NCBI GenBank assembly: GCA_021817125.1
Contig: JAKAWC010000004.1
Span: 1-57,627 of the forward strand
Direction: 5' to 3'
Length of the DNA: 57,627 bases
Source of the DNA: Microcaldota archaeon
GTDB taxonomy: Archaea; Micrarchaeota; Micrarchaeia; Micrarchaeales; CABMGC01
Shown here one piece after another: positions 33,455-42,185 of this stretch. The notes beneath the pieces were generated by a model. The model made no database searches. It saw only the letters and a list, made by a program, of their open reading frames with translations, and was not told the origin of the DNA. The translations under genes were made by a program, and so were the position numbers. Each line of letters begins with the position of its first letter. The first letter of the stretch is position 1.

Positions 33455-34366
33455 TCAGACGTAGGTCAGCCACTTTTCGTACTCCTTCTTCTGGCCGCGC
33501 AACGCCTGCGAGTAAGTGTCCGAAAGCCTCTTCGTGATCGGACCTATCTTGCCGTCTCCAGTCTTTCTCTTGTCTATTGAGACTATAGGCTCAAGTTCTA
33601 CCGCGGTGCCGGTGAAGAACGCCTCATCGCAGGTGTAAAGTTCCTCGCGGTGTATATTTCTCTCCTCGACTGCGAAGCCGAGATCCTTTGCAATTCGGAT
33701 GATGCTGTCCCTGGTTATGCCCATGAGTATGTTTGCGGAGCTTGGCGGGGTCACAACCGTGCCTTCGCTTACCATGAATATGTTCTCCGCTGGCCCCTCG
33801 GTGACGTGCCCGCTTTCAGAGAGCAGAATCGCTTCGTCATAGCCCGCGTCCTTCGCTTCCAGCGATGCGAGCAGAGAGCCCATATAGTTGGCGCTGAGCT
33901 TTGCGCGCGGAGAGAGCATGGATGAACTGACCTTCCTATAAGAGGATATCTTGCAGCGCAGGCCTCCCTTCTTCTCCAGATACCTTGCAAAATAGAATGC
34001 GGCTATGGCGACGCTTACTTTCGGGTACTTGACCGGATTCGTGAGCCCTACTCCCTTTACCCCATAATAGCCGAACGGCCGTATGTAGCTGTCACCGAGC
34101 TTGTTCTTCCGCACCACTTCTATGGTGGCTGTGTTGATCTGTTGCTCGGTGAACGGAAGGGTCATGTGCGCTATTTTCGCTGTGTTGAAGAACCTGTGCG
34201 TGTGCTCCTTTAGTCTGAATATCGCTGTGCCTTTCTTTGCTGTGAAAGAACGCGTGCCCTCGAATATCCCGCTCGCGTACTGCAGGGAATGTGTCAGGAC
34301 GTGCACGTTGGCATCCTGCTCCTTGACCATCTTTCCATCCATCCAGATGTATTGTTGATCTGACAT
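33455..34366 (-). CDS. ilvE: Branched-chain amino acid aminotransferase
   Basis: 303 aa, fold-type IV PLP aminotransferase. HSLQYASGIFEGTR, FGYYGVKGVG, the PLP-Lys region AKLSANYMGSL, and VTEGPAENIFMV are all present. It transfers amino groups between 2-oxoglutarate and Leu/Ile/Val oxo acids; D-amino acid aminotransferase activity is an alternative. TTATAAATTACC is an AT-rich element about 20 nt upstream. Confidence 0.93.
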   Translation of the reverse strand: MSDQQYIWMDGKMVKEQDANVHVLTHSLQYASGIFEGTRSFTAKKGTAIFRLKEHTHRFFNTAKIAHMTLPFTEQQINTATIEVVRKNKLGDSYIRPFGYYGVKGVGLTNPVKYPKVSVAIAAFYFARYLEKKGGLRCKISSYRKVSSSMLSPRAKLSANYMGSLLASLEAKDAGYDEAILLSESGHVTEGPAENIFMVSEGTVVTPPSSANILMGITRDSIIRIAKDLGFAVEERNIHREELYTCDEAFFTGTAVELEPIVSIDKRKTGDGKIGPITKRLSDTYSQALRGQKKEYEKWLTYV

Positions 34367-34413
34367 GCAGGATTATTGCATGTGGTAATTTATAACGCTT
34401 TTGTGGGGTCAGG

Positions 34414-34638
34414 ATGCCTGCTGCTCCGCCAGACAATCTCTTTCGGCAACAGGGGCACCGTTTCCTTGGGATACCGCACTTTGTCAGGGCGCAGCCGGTG
34501 GCGTTTCACTTTGCGACACTGTTCGGGGCGGTTGGGCGGCAGCTCGCTGGAACCGCCACCCTCCCGTCTACCAGGTTGCCGTTGGCCGCGATAGCATTGG
34601 CGACACTAGCCCATGGCTGTGGGTCCTGGTTCGGTTGA
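34414..34638 (+). CDS. Possible small protein between ilvE and wHTH
   Basis: 74-codon ORF starting ATG CCT GCT, with GC-rich third positions. A TTATAACG element lies about 20 nt upstream, and 71 bp overlap the 3' end of the convergent winged-helix gene. The predicted peptide is Ala/Leu/Pro-rich and unrecognised. It is the best candidate for filling the 201-bp gap between ilvE and the wHTH gene, but may be a chance ORF. Confidence 0.3.
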   Translation: MPAAPPDNLFRQQGHRFLGIPHFVRAQPVAFHFATLFGAVGRQLAGTATLPSTRLPLAAIALATLAHGCGSWFG

Positions 34639-34921
34639 TGGTTGACCTGAGACTGTCCAACCCCTCCTTCGTAAGGCAGAGGGGCCTCTGTTCCTCCCCC
34701 TTCTCGGTAAACTCGAGCAGCCCCTTCTTCTTGAGTTTCTTCAGGTTATACCACACACCAGACTTCGAGAACCCGTACTTCTCGTGTATGTAGTCTACGA
34801 ACGGCGTGGCTGAGAACATCTCGTCCAGCCCTATCTCAGATAGGATGATGCCCTCCTTGCTGAGAGCCGAGGAACTGGAAACTTCTCCACTATATAGTTG
34901 TAGCATGCGCATAAGAAACAC
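34568..34921 (-). CDS. Winged-helix DNA-binding protein
   Basis: 117 aa from GTG; ATG codons at 34912 and 34906 are alternatives. The sequence EMFSATPFVDYIHEKYGFSKSGVWYNLKKLKKKGLLEF is a helix-turn-helix with recognition helix, and FTEKGEEQRPLCLT forms the wing. Possibly a local transcription regulator; target unknown. The last 17 residues overlap the plus-strand ORF. Confidence 0.7.
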   Translation of the reverse strand: MFLMRMLQLYSGEVSSSSALSKEGIILSEIGLDEMFSATPFVDYIHEKYGFSKSGVWYNLKKLKKKGLLEFTEKGEEQRPLCLTKEGLDSLRSTINRTRTHSHGLVSPMLSRPTATW

Positions 34922-35124
34922 CTAGAAACTTTTACGTTTCCTTACGCGATGCCCTTCCACATGAGTGGCAGGTCATTTGCATTGACAGGCGAGCAATGGG
35001 TTTGCACTACCGTAGAGAAAGCGCTGTACTTCGTGTGCAATTCCGCTCGCATTTCAAACACTGTGATTAGAAGAATCCTTAGCAGGTATTTAAATCTTTT
35101 CTACGAAACCAGAATGTTGATCTG
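34922..35124. other. Divergent intergenic region
   Basis: 203 bp between the wHTH and prepilin peptidase genes. GTATTTAAATC at 35086-35096 is a good TATA box for the plus-strand gene. An imperfect repeat of GAAAC/CTTTTACGTTTC lies next to the wHTH start at 34915-34950. No ORF of note. Confidence 0.5.
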
Positions 35125-35994
35125 ATGGTGACGACCACTGTAGAGATTAGGCTGATAACACTATTGCTGATAACCTTAGTATACGCCATCTATGATGTGT
35201 TCAACAAGAGAAACGTCCCGAACTGGTTCGCCTACATCGCTCTTGTCATCGGAGTGGTGGTGCTCATTGTGACAAACAACGCCAGGGATATCGTGTACGG
35301 AGGGCTTATTGCGCTGCTGATAGGCTCGCTCAGCTATCTACTTTATAGGTCGGGATTCCTTGGAGGGGGCGACTTTTTCGAGTTCGTCACAATCGCATTG
35401 ATCCTTCCGGTGCAGGCTACGCCTCTCCTTGGAGGGATAATGCAATTCAATCTTCCTTTCATACTATCTGTGTTCATAGCCACAGGTTACGTCACCGTCT
35501 GGGCGATACCACTCTACTATCTGGTGTTCGCAAAGAAGACTGAGCCGAAGAAGGTGGGGGTCGACAGGGGCTCTCTAGCAGCGGGTCTGGCGCTCCTGAT
35601 AGCGTATGTGGTGCTTTATCTTATCATAGATTACTACCTGGGCTTCAACGCGACGGGATTCTTTCTGATGCTGATAATTGCTGTTCCGAGCGCGCTCATA
35701 CTGGCGTACGAGAGGCTCATCAACTTTAGGATGGTGAGCTACATCTATCCGAAGGACCTTGAGGAAGGAGATATCATCGCAATCAACCTGATGACGAAGA
35801 GGGAGACCCAGGTCTTCTCCAAGAGGGCGAAGCACTTCGAGAGGCTTGCAACCGAGATTGTGATGAAAGAGATGTCGCACATAAAGAGGAAGCTTCCGGT
35901 CTATAGGAACTCCGCCCCACTTGCGGCGTTCACTTTTGTGGGTGTGGTCATCTCGCTCCTGGTCGGCAATCTACTGCTCTACATCGTCTTCTGA
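35125..35994 (+). CDS. A24-type prepilin/preflagellin peptidase
   Basis: 289 aa, about six to eight helices. The two catalytic aspartates are visible: Asp in YDVFNKRNVPNW near residue 24, and the GxGD motif in LGGGDFFEF near 80. Enzymes of this family cut class III signal peptides of archaeal pilins and archaellins. A long cytoplasmic segment (about 190-260) and a final helix extend the protein beyond FlaK/PibD size. No pilin or archaellum gene is in this window. Confidence 0.88.
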   Translation: MVTTTVEIRLITLLLITLVYAIYDVFNKRNVPNWFAYIALVIGVVVLIVTNNARDIVYGGLIALLIGSLSYLLYRSGFLGGGDFFEFVTIALILPVQATPLLGGIMQFNLPFILSVFIATGYVTVWAIPLYYLVFAKKTEPKKVGVDRGSLAAGLALLIAYVVLYLIIDYYLGFNATGFFLMLIIAVPSALILAYERLINFRMVSYIYPKDLEEGDIIAINLMTKRETQVFSKRAKHFERLATEIVMKEMSHIKRKLPVYRNSAPLAAFTFVGVVISLLVGNLLLYIVF

Positions 35995-36045
35995 GAAGCA
36001 ATATAAACGTTCGCAGACCTAATTGCTTACTAATCCTGTGATTGC

Positions 36046-36939
36046 ATGGCAGTAACACGAATGGAACTTAAGAACCCGATAGCACGCGCCGCAGCTATAG
36101 AGAAACTTGCTGGCAATATACTCGAGGGGCTCGCGGAGAGACGCGTGGTGCAGACCAAAGATGGGCCGAAGACCATGAGCATGATATCCACATGGCTCAG
36201 GGACAAGCCTGAAGGCTGGATTCTGGCAGACGGAAAGACCTGGGCGCCGGTGTACGTAAATCTTAGACCACTCGCCAGCGCTGCGCCGTATCTCTATAGG
36301 GGACCGACTACTGATGCCCTGATACTGCTTCTCAGGGACATGGATTTCATTGATATTGAGGGAAGACCAAGGCCGCATCACAAGATAGTAGGCCTAGCAA
36401 TGGCTGGCATACCGCTTGGAGCCGCATTGACAGTTGAAACGGGAATTCCTTCGCTCTATACCCGGAAAGTGAATGACGAAGTCAAGACCGATAAGGCGTT
36501 CGAGGAAGCGGTGAAGGCGTGGGGAGGGCATTCTCTGGTCGAGGGAGTCATGGAAGATGGGGACGTACTCGCAATTGTTGACGACCTGACTACGAAGTTC
36601 TTTAGCAAAAGGATTGGCCTGCGACAGATCTCGCTGCAGGCAGAGAGGAGTGGTGTCAGGGTCGAGGTGCCGTTTGTTTTGACTGTGCTGGACAGGGAGC
36701 AGGGCGCCGCGGCGGAGGCAGCTGAGGACGGCATAGAGATACGCTCAGCCATCAAGTTCGTGTCAAAGGGGTTGAAGCAGCTGGAGGAGTTGGATGTGTG
36801 GAGCGCCCAAGAAACCGCTACGATAAGAGATTACTTCGCAGACCCGTCTAAGTTCCAGGCTCCAGAAGTTCGCGAAGAGCTGAAGAACCTGGCACTGAAT
36901 GCGCGTAGGGTGGATGCGGCAATATCCGCCGCCGTGTGA
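36046..36939 (+). CDS. Phosphoribosyltransferase, PyrE-like
   Basis: 297 aa. A central PRTase fold is seen: LAMAGIPLGAALTVETGIPSLYTRK resembles orotate phosphoribosyltransferase. The PRPP loop, normally VDDVxTTGGS, is VDDLTTKFFS, so the Gly-rich turn is replaced. An N-terminal helical region of about 80 residues and a C-terminal helical region of about 90 residues extend beyond PyrE. Either an orotate PRTase or a regulator that uses the fold. Confidence 0.7.
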   Translation: MAVTRMELKNPIARAAAIEKLAGNILEGLAERRVVQTKDGPKTMSMISTWLRDKPEGWILADGKTWAPVYVNLRPLASAAPYLYRGPTTDALILLLRDMDFIDIEGRPRPHHKIVGLAMAGIPLGAALTVETGIPSLYTRKVNDEVKTDKAFEEAVKAWGGHSLVEGVMEDGDVLAIVDDLTTKFFSKRIGLRQISLQAERSGVRVEVPFVLTVLDREQGAAAEAAEDGIEIRSAIKFVSKGLKQLEELDVWSAQETATIRDYFADPSKFQAPEVREELKNLALNARRVDAAISAAV

Positions 36940-36943
36940 GCTA

Positions 36944-37819
36944 TTAGTAGGTCAACTCTTCCAGAAGCTCGTGCTCTGAGCTTATCCTCTTCAGGTCTTT
37001 CTTGTTTAGCACCGGCACCCCGTGCAGCCTGCCCTTCTTGTTCTTGCTCAGGAAGAAGGGATAGTTGTCCTCGAACGACTCCCTTACTGTCTTGAAGAAC
37101 TCTGCCCTCTTGACCATGGTGCGGATATTGGCGTCGCCGCTTATCTCATAGTAGTTTGATGACTTTGCGATTATGTCAAACGGTGCATTGGAGAGCTTTA
37201 TCGCCTTTATGCCGGTGTTTGCTAACTTTGTGGCGCCGACCTTGGCCGTTGACCTGACGTTCTGCTCGCTTGCCGTTATGGTCCCGTTCAGGACGCGCTC
37301 TATCTGCTCAATCGTCCTTATTGCAGCGTATCCTCCTTGTGACTCGTGCATATAGATGGTATCTTTCGATATCTTTGCTGACCTGGACAGCTTCGATCTT
37401 GTCATGTTATTGAGCTTTCGAAGATACCTGAGCTTTGCCCCGTCGACCAGCGCAGTCACGCCTATGGATTTTGAAGCGGTGAGGGACGGGAGGTTTGATG
37501 CTATCCTGTCCATCGAGTTGATTGAGACGCACCTAACCGAGAAACGGTTGTAGTCAACGCCTTCCGCAAGCTTGTTCCTCTTCGATACACTGCCCACTAT
37601 TAGCGGCTCGGCATCCATGAAAGAAGCTACCTTGTTGAGCGTGTCTGCCTCCTCCCTGCTGGCCGAGTCGACATTGTAGACCACCTTTATAACGAACTTG
37701 CGGTCCAGCCTCTTGGCAAGTATATCCATGCACGTGTGCATGTTCCGGATTATGACCAGAGAGTATCCGCTGTCTTCCAGAAGTTCGGCTACCTGCTTCA
37801 TGGCCCGGTCTTTCTTCAT
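36944..37819 (-). CDS. Archaeal HTH-type transcription regulator
   Basis: 291 aa, matching a conserved archaeal family with an N-terminal nuclease-fold-like domain (VIIRNMHTCMDILAKRLDRKFVIKVV) and a central Xre-type helix-turn-helix (LRYLRKLNNMTRSKLSRSAKISKDTI). The C-terminal domain ends at KKDLKRISSEHELLEELTY. Target genes unknown. It converges with the PRTase gene, 4 bp apart. Confidence 0.85.
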   Translation of the reverse strand: MKKDRAMKQVAELLEDSGYSLVIIRNMHTCMDILAKRLDRKFVIKVVYNVDSASREEADTLNKVASFMDAEPLIVGSVSKRNKLAEGVDYNRFSVRCVSINSMDRIASNLPSLTASKSIGVTALVDGAKLRYLRKLNNMTRSKLSRSAKISKDTIYMHESQGGYAAIRTIEQIERVLNGTITASEQNVRSTAKVGATKLANTGIKAIKLSNAPFDIIAKSSNYYEISGDANIRTMVKRAEFFKTVRESFEDNYPFFLSKNKKGRLHGVPVLNKKDLKRISSEHELLEELTY

Positions 37820-37857
37820 GAGCTACTATCGGCTTTGGAGTTATAAAAAGGTTGGTT

Positions 37858-38655
37858 TTAGGACACGGTGCTGCCGCCTCTTCGGGCCGACTTGAGCTGC
37901 TGCTCCCGGAGTTCTGCTCTTACACGGATGGACTCGAAGTCCGCTCTAACACCAAGTAACCACTGTTTCGCGGCTTCGGGATCATTATCCTCGATGAGCA
38001 TGTCTAATGCGCGCCTTACCCAGCTGCCTCTCTCCTTATAGAGCGCATCCGGTTTTGACGTGAGGTAGTCTAGCTCCATCTTGGTGCTTTCTATAGCACC
38101 CGCGCTTAAGTTGCATAAAACAATATTTATTGTGGCTATCTCTTTCCTGTAGAACTCTGCGGTCTCTTCTTGCAGAGCCACTTTTAATGTGGCTGGGCGT
38201 CGAAGTTCCTTTGCATTGTGGCGTTCTGCGGATGCCGGGAGATTCAGCTGGGCTTTCATGTCTGCTTCTATACCTTCCAGTATGTCACATGCATCCTTTA
38301 GGTCTTTGCTCTGCAGTGCCAATTGTAGCTTGTATAGCGGGTCTTCGCGCAGGTATGGGAGCGAGTCCTTTAGGAGTATCTTTTCGTGAGCTTTTAGGTA
38401 TGACTTTACTGCGGCATCTGCCTTCTCGAAGTCTACAGGCTTCTCCTGCTCCGCCTCTGTGCCGGCCTGCCCTAGATACGCATTTACGAGCCTTACGAGC
38501 TCCAGCCTCACTCCAGGGTGGCCGAGGTATAAGTTTGCTGGCTTGCCCTCCTGCACTTCTATCAGTGGTCTCGGAGGTTCTGGGGGCCTGATTGGGGGTT
38601 TGGGGCCATCGAACGGGCCTGTCGGGAATCCACTAGGGGACTTTATTGCACCCAT
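37858..38655 (-). CDS. Hypothetical helical protein, Pro-rich N-terminus
   Basis: 265 aa. Residues 1-35 are rich in Pro and Gly (GPKPPIRPPEPPRP); the rest is almost entirely helical and charged. No family recognised. It opens a group with the next two small genes, all on the minus strand and starting with Met-Gly. Confidence 0.6.
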   Translation of the reverse strand: MGAIKSPSGFPTGPFDGPKPPIRPPEPPRPLIEVQEGKPANLYLGHPGVRLELVRLVNAYLGQAGTEAEQEKPVDFEKADAAVKSYLKAHEKILLKDSLPYLREDPLYKLQLALQSKDLKDACDILEGIEADMKAQLNLPASAERHNAKELRRPATLKVALQEETAEFYRKEIATINIVLCNLSAGAIESTKMELDYLTSKPDALYKERGSWVRRALDMLIEDNDPEAAKQWLLGVRADFESIRVRAELREQQLKSARRGGSTVS

Positions 38656-38772
38656 GATTTCACACTTAGATTAGCTCATTTTAGGGACTAATATATGCAG
38701 TTTGGTGAATTGAAGATCGGAAAAACGGAACGATCAAAATTGAGCTTTTTCTTGGTCTTTGTTTAATGCCAG

Positions 38773-39015
38773 CTAATACTCGCCATTGCGCACAGGGGCG
38801 GATTCCGTTTGTTCGGGCTTGGCCGTCGCCGGTCTGAGGTCTTGCCATCCTGGCATCAGATCCGTCCCATCGCTTTCCCCATACTGCGGGGCACTGGCAG
38901 CTTTCCTGACAGGTTTTGGGGGTAGGTTCGTATCCATGCCCTGCCTTTCCACAGGCCTCGCGGCTAACTTTAATGCTGCATCCTTCGCTTGCGCGGGAGC
39001 TATTATTTGTCCCAT
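38773..39015 (-). CDS. Hypothetical small protein
   Basis: 80 aa from the ATG at 39015, preferred because GAGGAG lies 5 nt before it and TTATATAA about 20-30 nt before. The track start at GTG 39087 overlaps the next gene and would place the promoter inside the ORF. Sequence is Ala/Pro/Gln-rich, probably disordered. Confidence 0.5.
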   Translation of the reverse strand: MGQIIAPAQAKDAALKLAARPVERQGMDTNLPPKPVRKAASAPQYGESDGTDLMPGWQDLRPATAKPEQTESAPVRNGEY

Positions 39016-39083
39016 GAAATCTCCTCGATTATTATATAATCCCTCGTTTAAATACATTCTTTTGAGAACGTTTAATGCCGTTG

Positions 39084-39410
39084 TCACTGGGAGCCGACGT
39101 TGTTCAGCATGTCCAGCTCAGCCTGCCTTATCCACGCCACGTCTGCAACTATGATTATTGCCTTTGGTATGTCTTTGCTGCATATTGCATTTATGGCGTC
39201 AGAGAACCATCCTGCCTTCTTTGCTATCCGGTCAGCTTCGGATAGCCTCCTCTCCTTCAGCGACTTTAGTGCCAACTCGTGCATGCCTGCATCAAGGTCC
39301 ATCTTGACGAGCTTTGCCAGCCGTAGGTCCTTGACTATCGTGGCAAGCTGTGAGCTGCCTACGCTTATCCTCTGCGGAATATTTTTCCCGGCGTTCTTGC
39401 TGGCACCCAT
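39084..39410 (-). CDS. Hypothetical helical protein
   Basis: 108 aa. The N-terminal 25 residues are polar; then come helices LATIVKDLRLAKLVKMDL, MHELALKSLKERRLSEADRIAKKAG, and AINAICSKDIPKAIIIVADVAWI. TPR-like helical pairs are possible. Unrecognised; it is the first gene of the 39.4-37.9 kb minus-strand group. Confidence 0.55.
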   Translation of the reverse strand: MGASKNAGKNIPQRISVGSSQLATIVKDLRLAKLVKMDLDAGMHELALKSLKERRLSEADRIAKKAGWFSDAINAICSKDIPKAIIIVADVAWIRQAELDMLNNVGSQ

Positions 39411-39571
39411 ATCTGCACCATATAAATTAGGTACTTTGCGGGATTAATATATTCAGAACAGCACGTCGGGGATTGCCGGAACGGAGAGGAGCTTTTCCAT
39501 GTACTTTTGCACCTCCGTTTAGAGGTATGGATTATATACGTTGACACGCCAATCGGATAGAGGGTGCTAGA
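39411..39571. other. Intergenic region upstream of glyA
   Basis: Contains TTATATAC at 39532-39539, a TATA-like element about 33 nt before glyA, so its leader is short. ATATATTAAT near 39440-39449 faces the minus-strand gene. A 15-19 codon ORF (MEKLLSVPAIPDVLF) with GGAGG 11 nt upstream is possible but too short to support. Confidence 0.4.
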
Positions 39572-40936
39572 GTGGAGGTCGAGGTTAGAACGGAGTGGCT
39601 TTCTGAACTTAAGAAGACTGATCCGGAGATGTTTGATGCTATAAAGAAGGAGCTAGACAGACAGAGAACGGGACTGGAGATGATTCCGTCAGAGAACTTC
39701 ACAAGCGTGGCGGTGATGCAGGCCTCAGGTTCGGTCCTTACCAATAAATACTCCGAAGGTTACCCTGGAAAACGATACTACGGAGGCAACCAGTTCATAG
39801 ACCTGGTCGAGAAGGCGGCGATTGAAAGGGCGAAGAGGCTCTTCGGCGTGGTGCACGCGAACGTGCAGCCTTATTCGGGCTCCCCGGCAAACATGGCGGT
39901 GTTGCTTGCGTTGTGCAAACCCGGAGACGTGATTAGCGGGCTCAACCTTACTGACGGCGGACACCTGACTCACGGCTGGAAGACGAGCGAGACCGGGCAG
40001 CTGTTCGAGAGCGTACCTTACCATGTAAAGCCAGACGGGTATATAGATATCGATGAGGTCAGGAGGATAGCGATGGAGAGGAAGCCGAGAGTCATATGGG
40101 TCGGGGCTACCGCTTACACTAGGGAGTTCCCGTTCGAGGAGCTTGGGAAAATCGCTGATGAATCAGGTGCATACCTTGTCGCAGATATAGCGCACATTGC
40201 AGGCCTCATTGCGGGAGGGGCGCACAAGAGCCCGTCGCCTTACGTTCACGTCATAACCACGACTACGCACAAGACCCTCAGGGGCCCAAGAGGTGCCATG
40301 ATAATGGTCACTGAGAAGGGCATGAAGAAAGACCCTGAACTTGCGGAAAAGATTGACAAGACCATCTTCCCTGGCCTGCAGGGCGGACCTCACGACCACA
40401 CTACCGCAGGCATAGCGATAGCGCTTCTTGAGGCGTCAAAGCCAGAGTTCAGGCAGTACGCTCAGCAGATAGTGAAGAACGCTAGGGCCCTGGCCGATGA
40501 GCTGATGAAGAACGGCATAAAGCTGGTTACTGACGGCACCGATAACCACATGCTCTTGGTGGACCTGACGCAATTTGGCAAAGGCAAAGGGGTATTCGTG
40601 CAGGACGCGCTTGACGTCGCTGGAATAACTGTGAACAAGAACACCATCCCGAACGACCCTGCTTCCCCGTTCTATCCTAGCGGCATAAGGATGGGCACCC
40701 CTGCGATAACGACAAGAGGGATGAAGGAGGCTGAGATGCGAACCATAGGCAAGCTTATTGCAGAAGTCATAAATGAAGTCAAGGGCTATGAGCTTCCTGG
40801 TGATAAAGAGGCACGGCAGGAATATCTGAAAAAGTTCAAGGCGGAGGTCGCTGAGAACAAGAAACTCATTGAGATACGCCAGAAAGTGAGCGAGCTTTGC
40901 TCTCATTTCCAGCTCTACCCCGATATAAACCCTTAA
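39572..40936 (+). CDS. glyA: Serine hydroxymethyltransferase
   Basis: 454 aa from a GTG start. EMIPSENFTSVAV, SNKYSEGYPGKRYYGG-type segment (TNKYSEGYPGKRYYGG), the PLP-lysine motif TTTTHKTLRGPRG and NTIPNDP are intact. It makes glycine and a one-carbon-loaded pterin; in archaea the pterin may be folate or methanopterin. One-carbon units feed ThyX encoded 1.8 kb away. Strong codon agreement with neighbours. Confidence 0.95.
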   Translation: MEVEVRTEWLSELKKTDPEMFDAIKKELDRQRTGLEMIPSENFTSVAVMQASGSVLTNKYSEGYPGKRYYGGNQFIDLVEKAAIERAKRLFGVVHANVQPYSGSPANMAVLLALCKPGDVISGLNLTDGGHLTHGWKTSETGQLFESVPYHVKPDGYIDIDEVRRIAMERKPRVIWVGATAYTREFPFEELGKIADESGAYLVADIAHIAGLIAGGAHKSPSPYVHVITTTTHKTLRGPRGAMIMVTEKGMKKDPELAEKIDKTIFPGLQGGPHDHTTAGIAIALLEASKPEFRQYAQQIVKNARALADELMKNGIKLVTDGTDNHMLLVDLTQFGKGKGVFVQDALDVAGITVNKNTIPNDPASPFYPSGIRMGTPAITTRGMKEAEMRTIGKLIAEVINEVKGYELPGDKEARQEYLKKFKAEVAENKKLIEIRQKVSELCSHFQLYPDINP

Positions 40937-40987
40937 GCCCAGCCCCCTGCGTTTTAAGCCTGCCTTTGAATACGTCGGTCTATGGCG

Positions 40988-41518
40988 TCAGGATTTCTTC
41001 AGGTCGATGTACATCTTATCCTCTGCGAAGTATCTGCCGTTGCGTTTTAATGCGTTTTTGAGCGATGCGTACCGCTTGAAGCCAAGTTTCTCATATACGT
41101 GGATCGCCCCTAGGTTGTTGGCAAAGACCGACAGCACGACTATCTCGAACCTCTTCTTGCATCTTTTCAGAATTTCCTTGATCAACGCCTGACCTATGCC
41201 GAGCGACCTGTAATCCTTCTGTATGGCTATGCCCAAGGCGCCTATGTGGCCTTGCTGGCTGCCGCCTCGTACCACCTCACATGCGCCGACGACCTTCCCG
41301 TCTGCGACGGCGACGAGCATGATTCGGTCCTTGTCGAGCACCGATTTGTACGTGTTTGCGAACCAGAGCGCCTCCTCCTGCCAGGTCGGCTTCTTCTCCA
41401 TCAGGGTCAGACCGAAGTCGGGGTCCGCGTCCACCTCTTCGTAGTAGCTGAAGAAGTTCGTGGCTATGTCGTGGAAGTCTTCCCATTTGAGATCTCTGAT
41501 TATGAATCCTTTAGGCAT
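40988..41518 (-). CDS. GNAT acetyltransferase
   Basis: 176 aa. The acetyl-CoA binding motif is DYRSLGIGQALIKE, preceded by GALGIAI and followed by FANNLGAIHVYEKLGFKRYA. RimI-like in shape, possibly an N-terminal protein acetylase; substrate unknown. Confidence 0.88.
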   Translation of the reverse strand: MPKGFIIRDLKWEDFHDIATNFFSYYEEVDADPDFGLTLMEKKPTWQEEALWFANTYKSVLDKDRIMLVAVADGKVVGACEVVRGGSQQGHIGALGIAIQKDYRSLGIGQALIKEILKRCKKRFEIVVLSVFANNLGAIHVYEKLGFKRYASLKNALKRNGRYFAEDKMYIDLKKS

Positions 41519-41619
41519 GGTCTCACATTAGACCATCTCTCAAGGGGGCTATAAAAGCGTTTTCTGCAAGGCATATAGATTTTATCCTACAGATATACTT
41601 GGGGGCAAGTAGTGATTCT

Positions 41620-42183
41620 ATGATACTCTCAGACAAGGATATCAAGACCCAGTTGACAGCTGGAAGGATAAAGGTGTCACCATGCAACCTGGACAAGCAG
41701 CTCGGCGCTGTTGGCATAGATCTTAGGCTCAGCAATGCGTTTCGGATATTCAAGACTACCCATAAGCCATTCATCGACCTTACCGAGGAGATGTTCGACG
41801 TGGATACCGAGCTCCTTGAACTCCCGGAGGGGGAGAAGTTCATCGTGCACCCTGGGGAGTTCGTCCTAGGCATGACCATGGAGACTGTGGAGCTTCCGGA
41901 TAACATCGGGGGCAGGCTTGACGGCAGGTCCAGCCTTGGAAGGGTCGGGATAATCGTCCACTCGACAGCAGGGAGGGTAGAACCCGGGTGGAAAGGCAGG
42001 CTCACGCTTGAGATAAGCAACATAGGGAAGCTGCCGATCGCACTCATCCCTGGAATGAGGTTCTGCTGCCTAATGTTCGAGCAGATATCGACTCCGGTTG
42101 AGAAGGTTTACAAGGGGAAGTATCAGGGGACGATAATGCCTACCGCCTCAAAGATAAGCGAGGACTTCGCCGGAAAGAAGTAG
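41620..42183 (+). CDS. dcd: dCTP deaminase (DCD family)
   Basis: 187 aa from the ATG at 41620 (MILSDKDIKTQL), where the family N-terminus begins; the track start 21 nt upstream adds MGASSDS. RSSLGRVGIIVHSTAGRVEPGWKGRLTLE contains the active-site block, with the catalytic Glu in LTLE. Deaminates dCTP to dUTP; archaeal relatives may also hydrolyse to dUMP. Confidence 0.93.
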   Translation: MILSDKDIKTQLTAGRIKVSPCNLDKQLGAVGIDLRLSNAFRIFKTTHKPFIDLTEEMFDVDTELLELPEGEKFIVHPGEFVLGMTMETVELPDNIGGRLDGRSSLGRVGIIVHSTAGRVEPGWKGRLTLEISNIGKLPIALIPGMRFCCLMFEQISTPVEKVYKGKYQGTIMPTASKISEDFAGKK

Positions 42184-42185
42184 TC

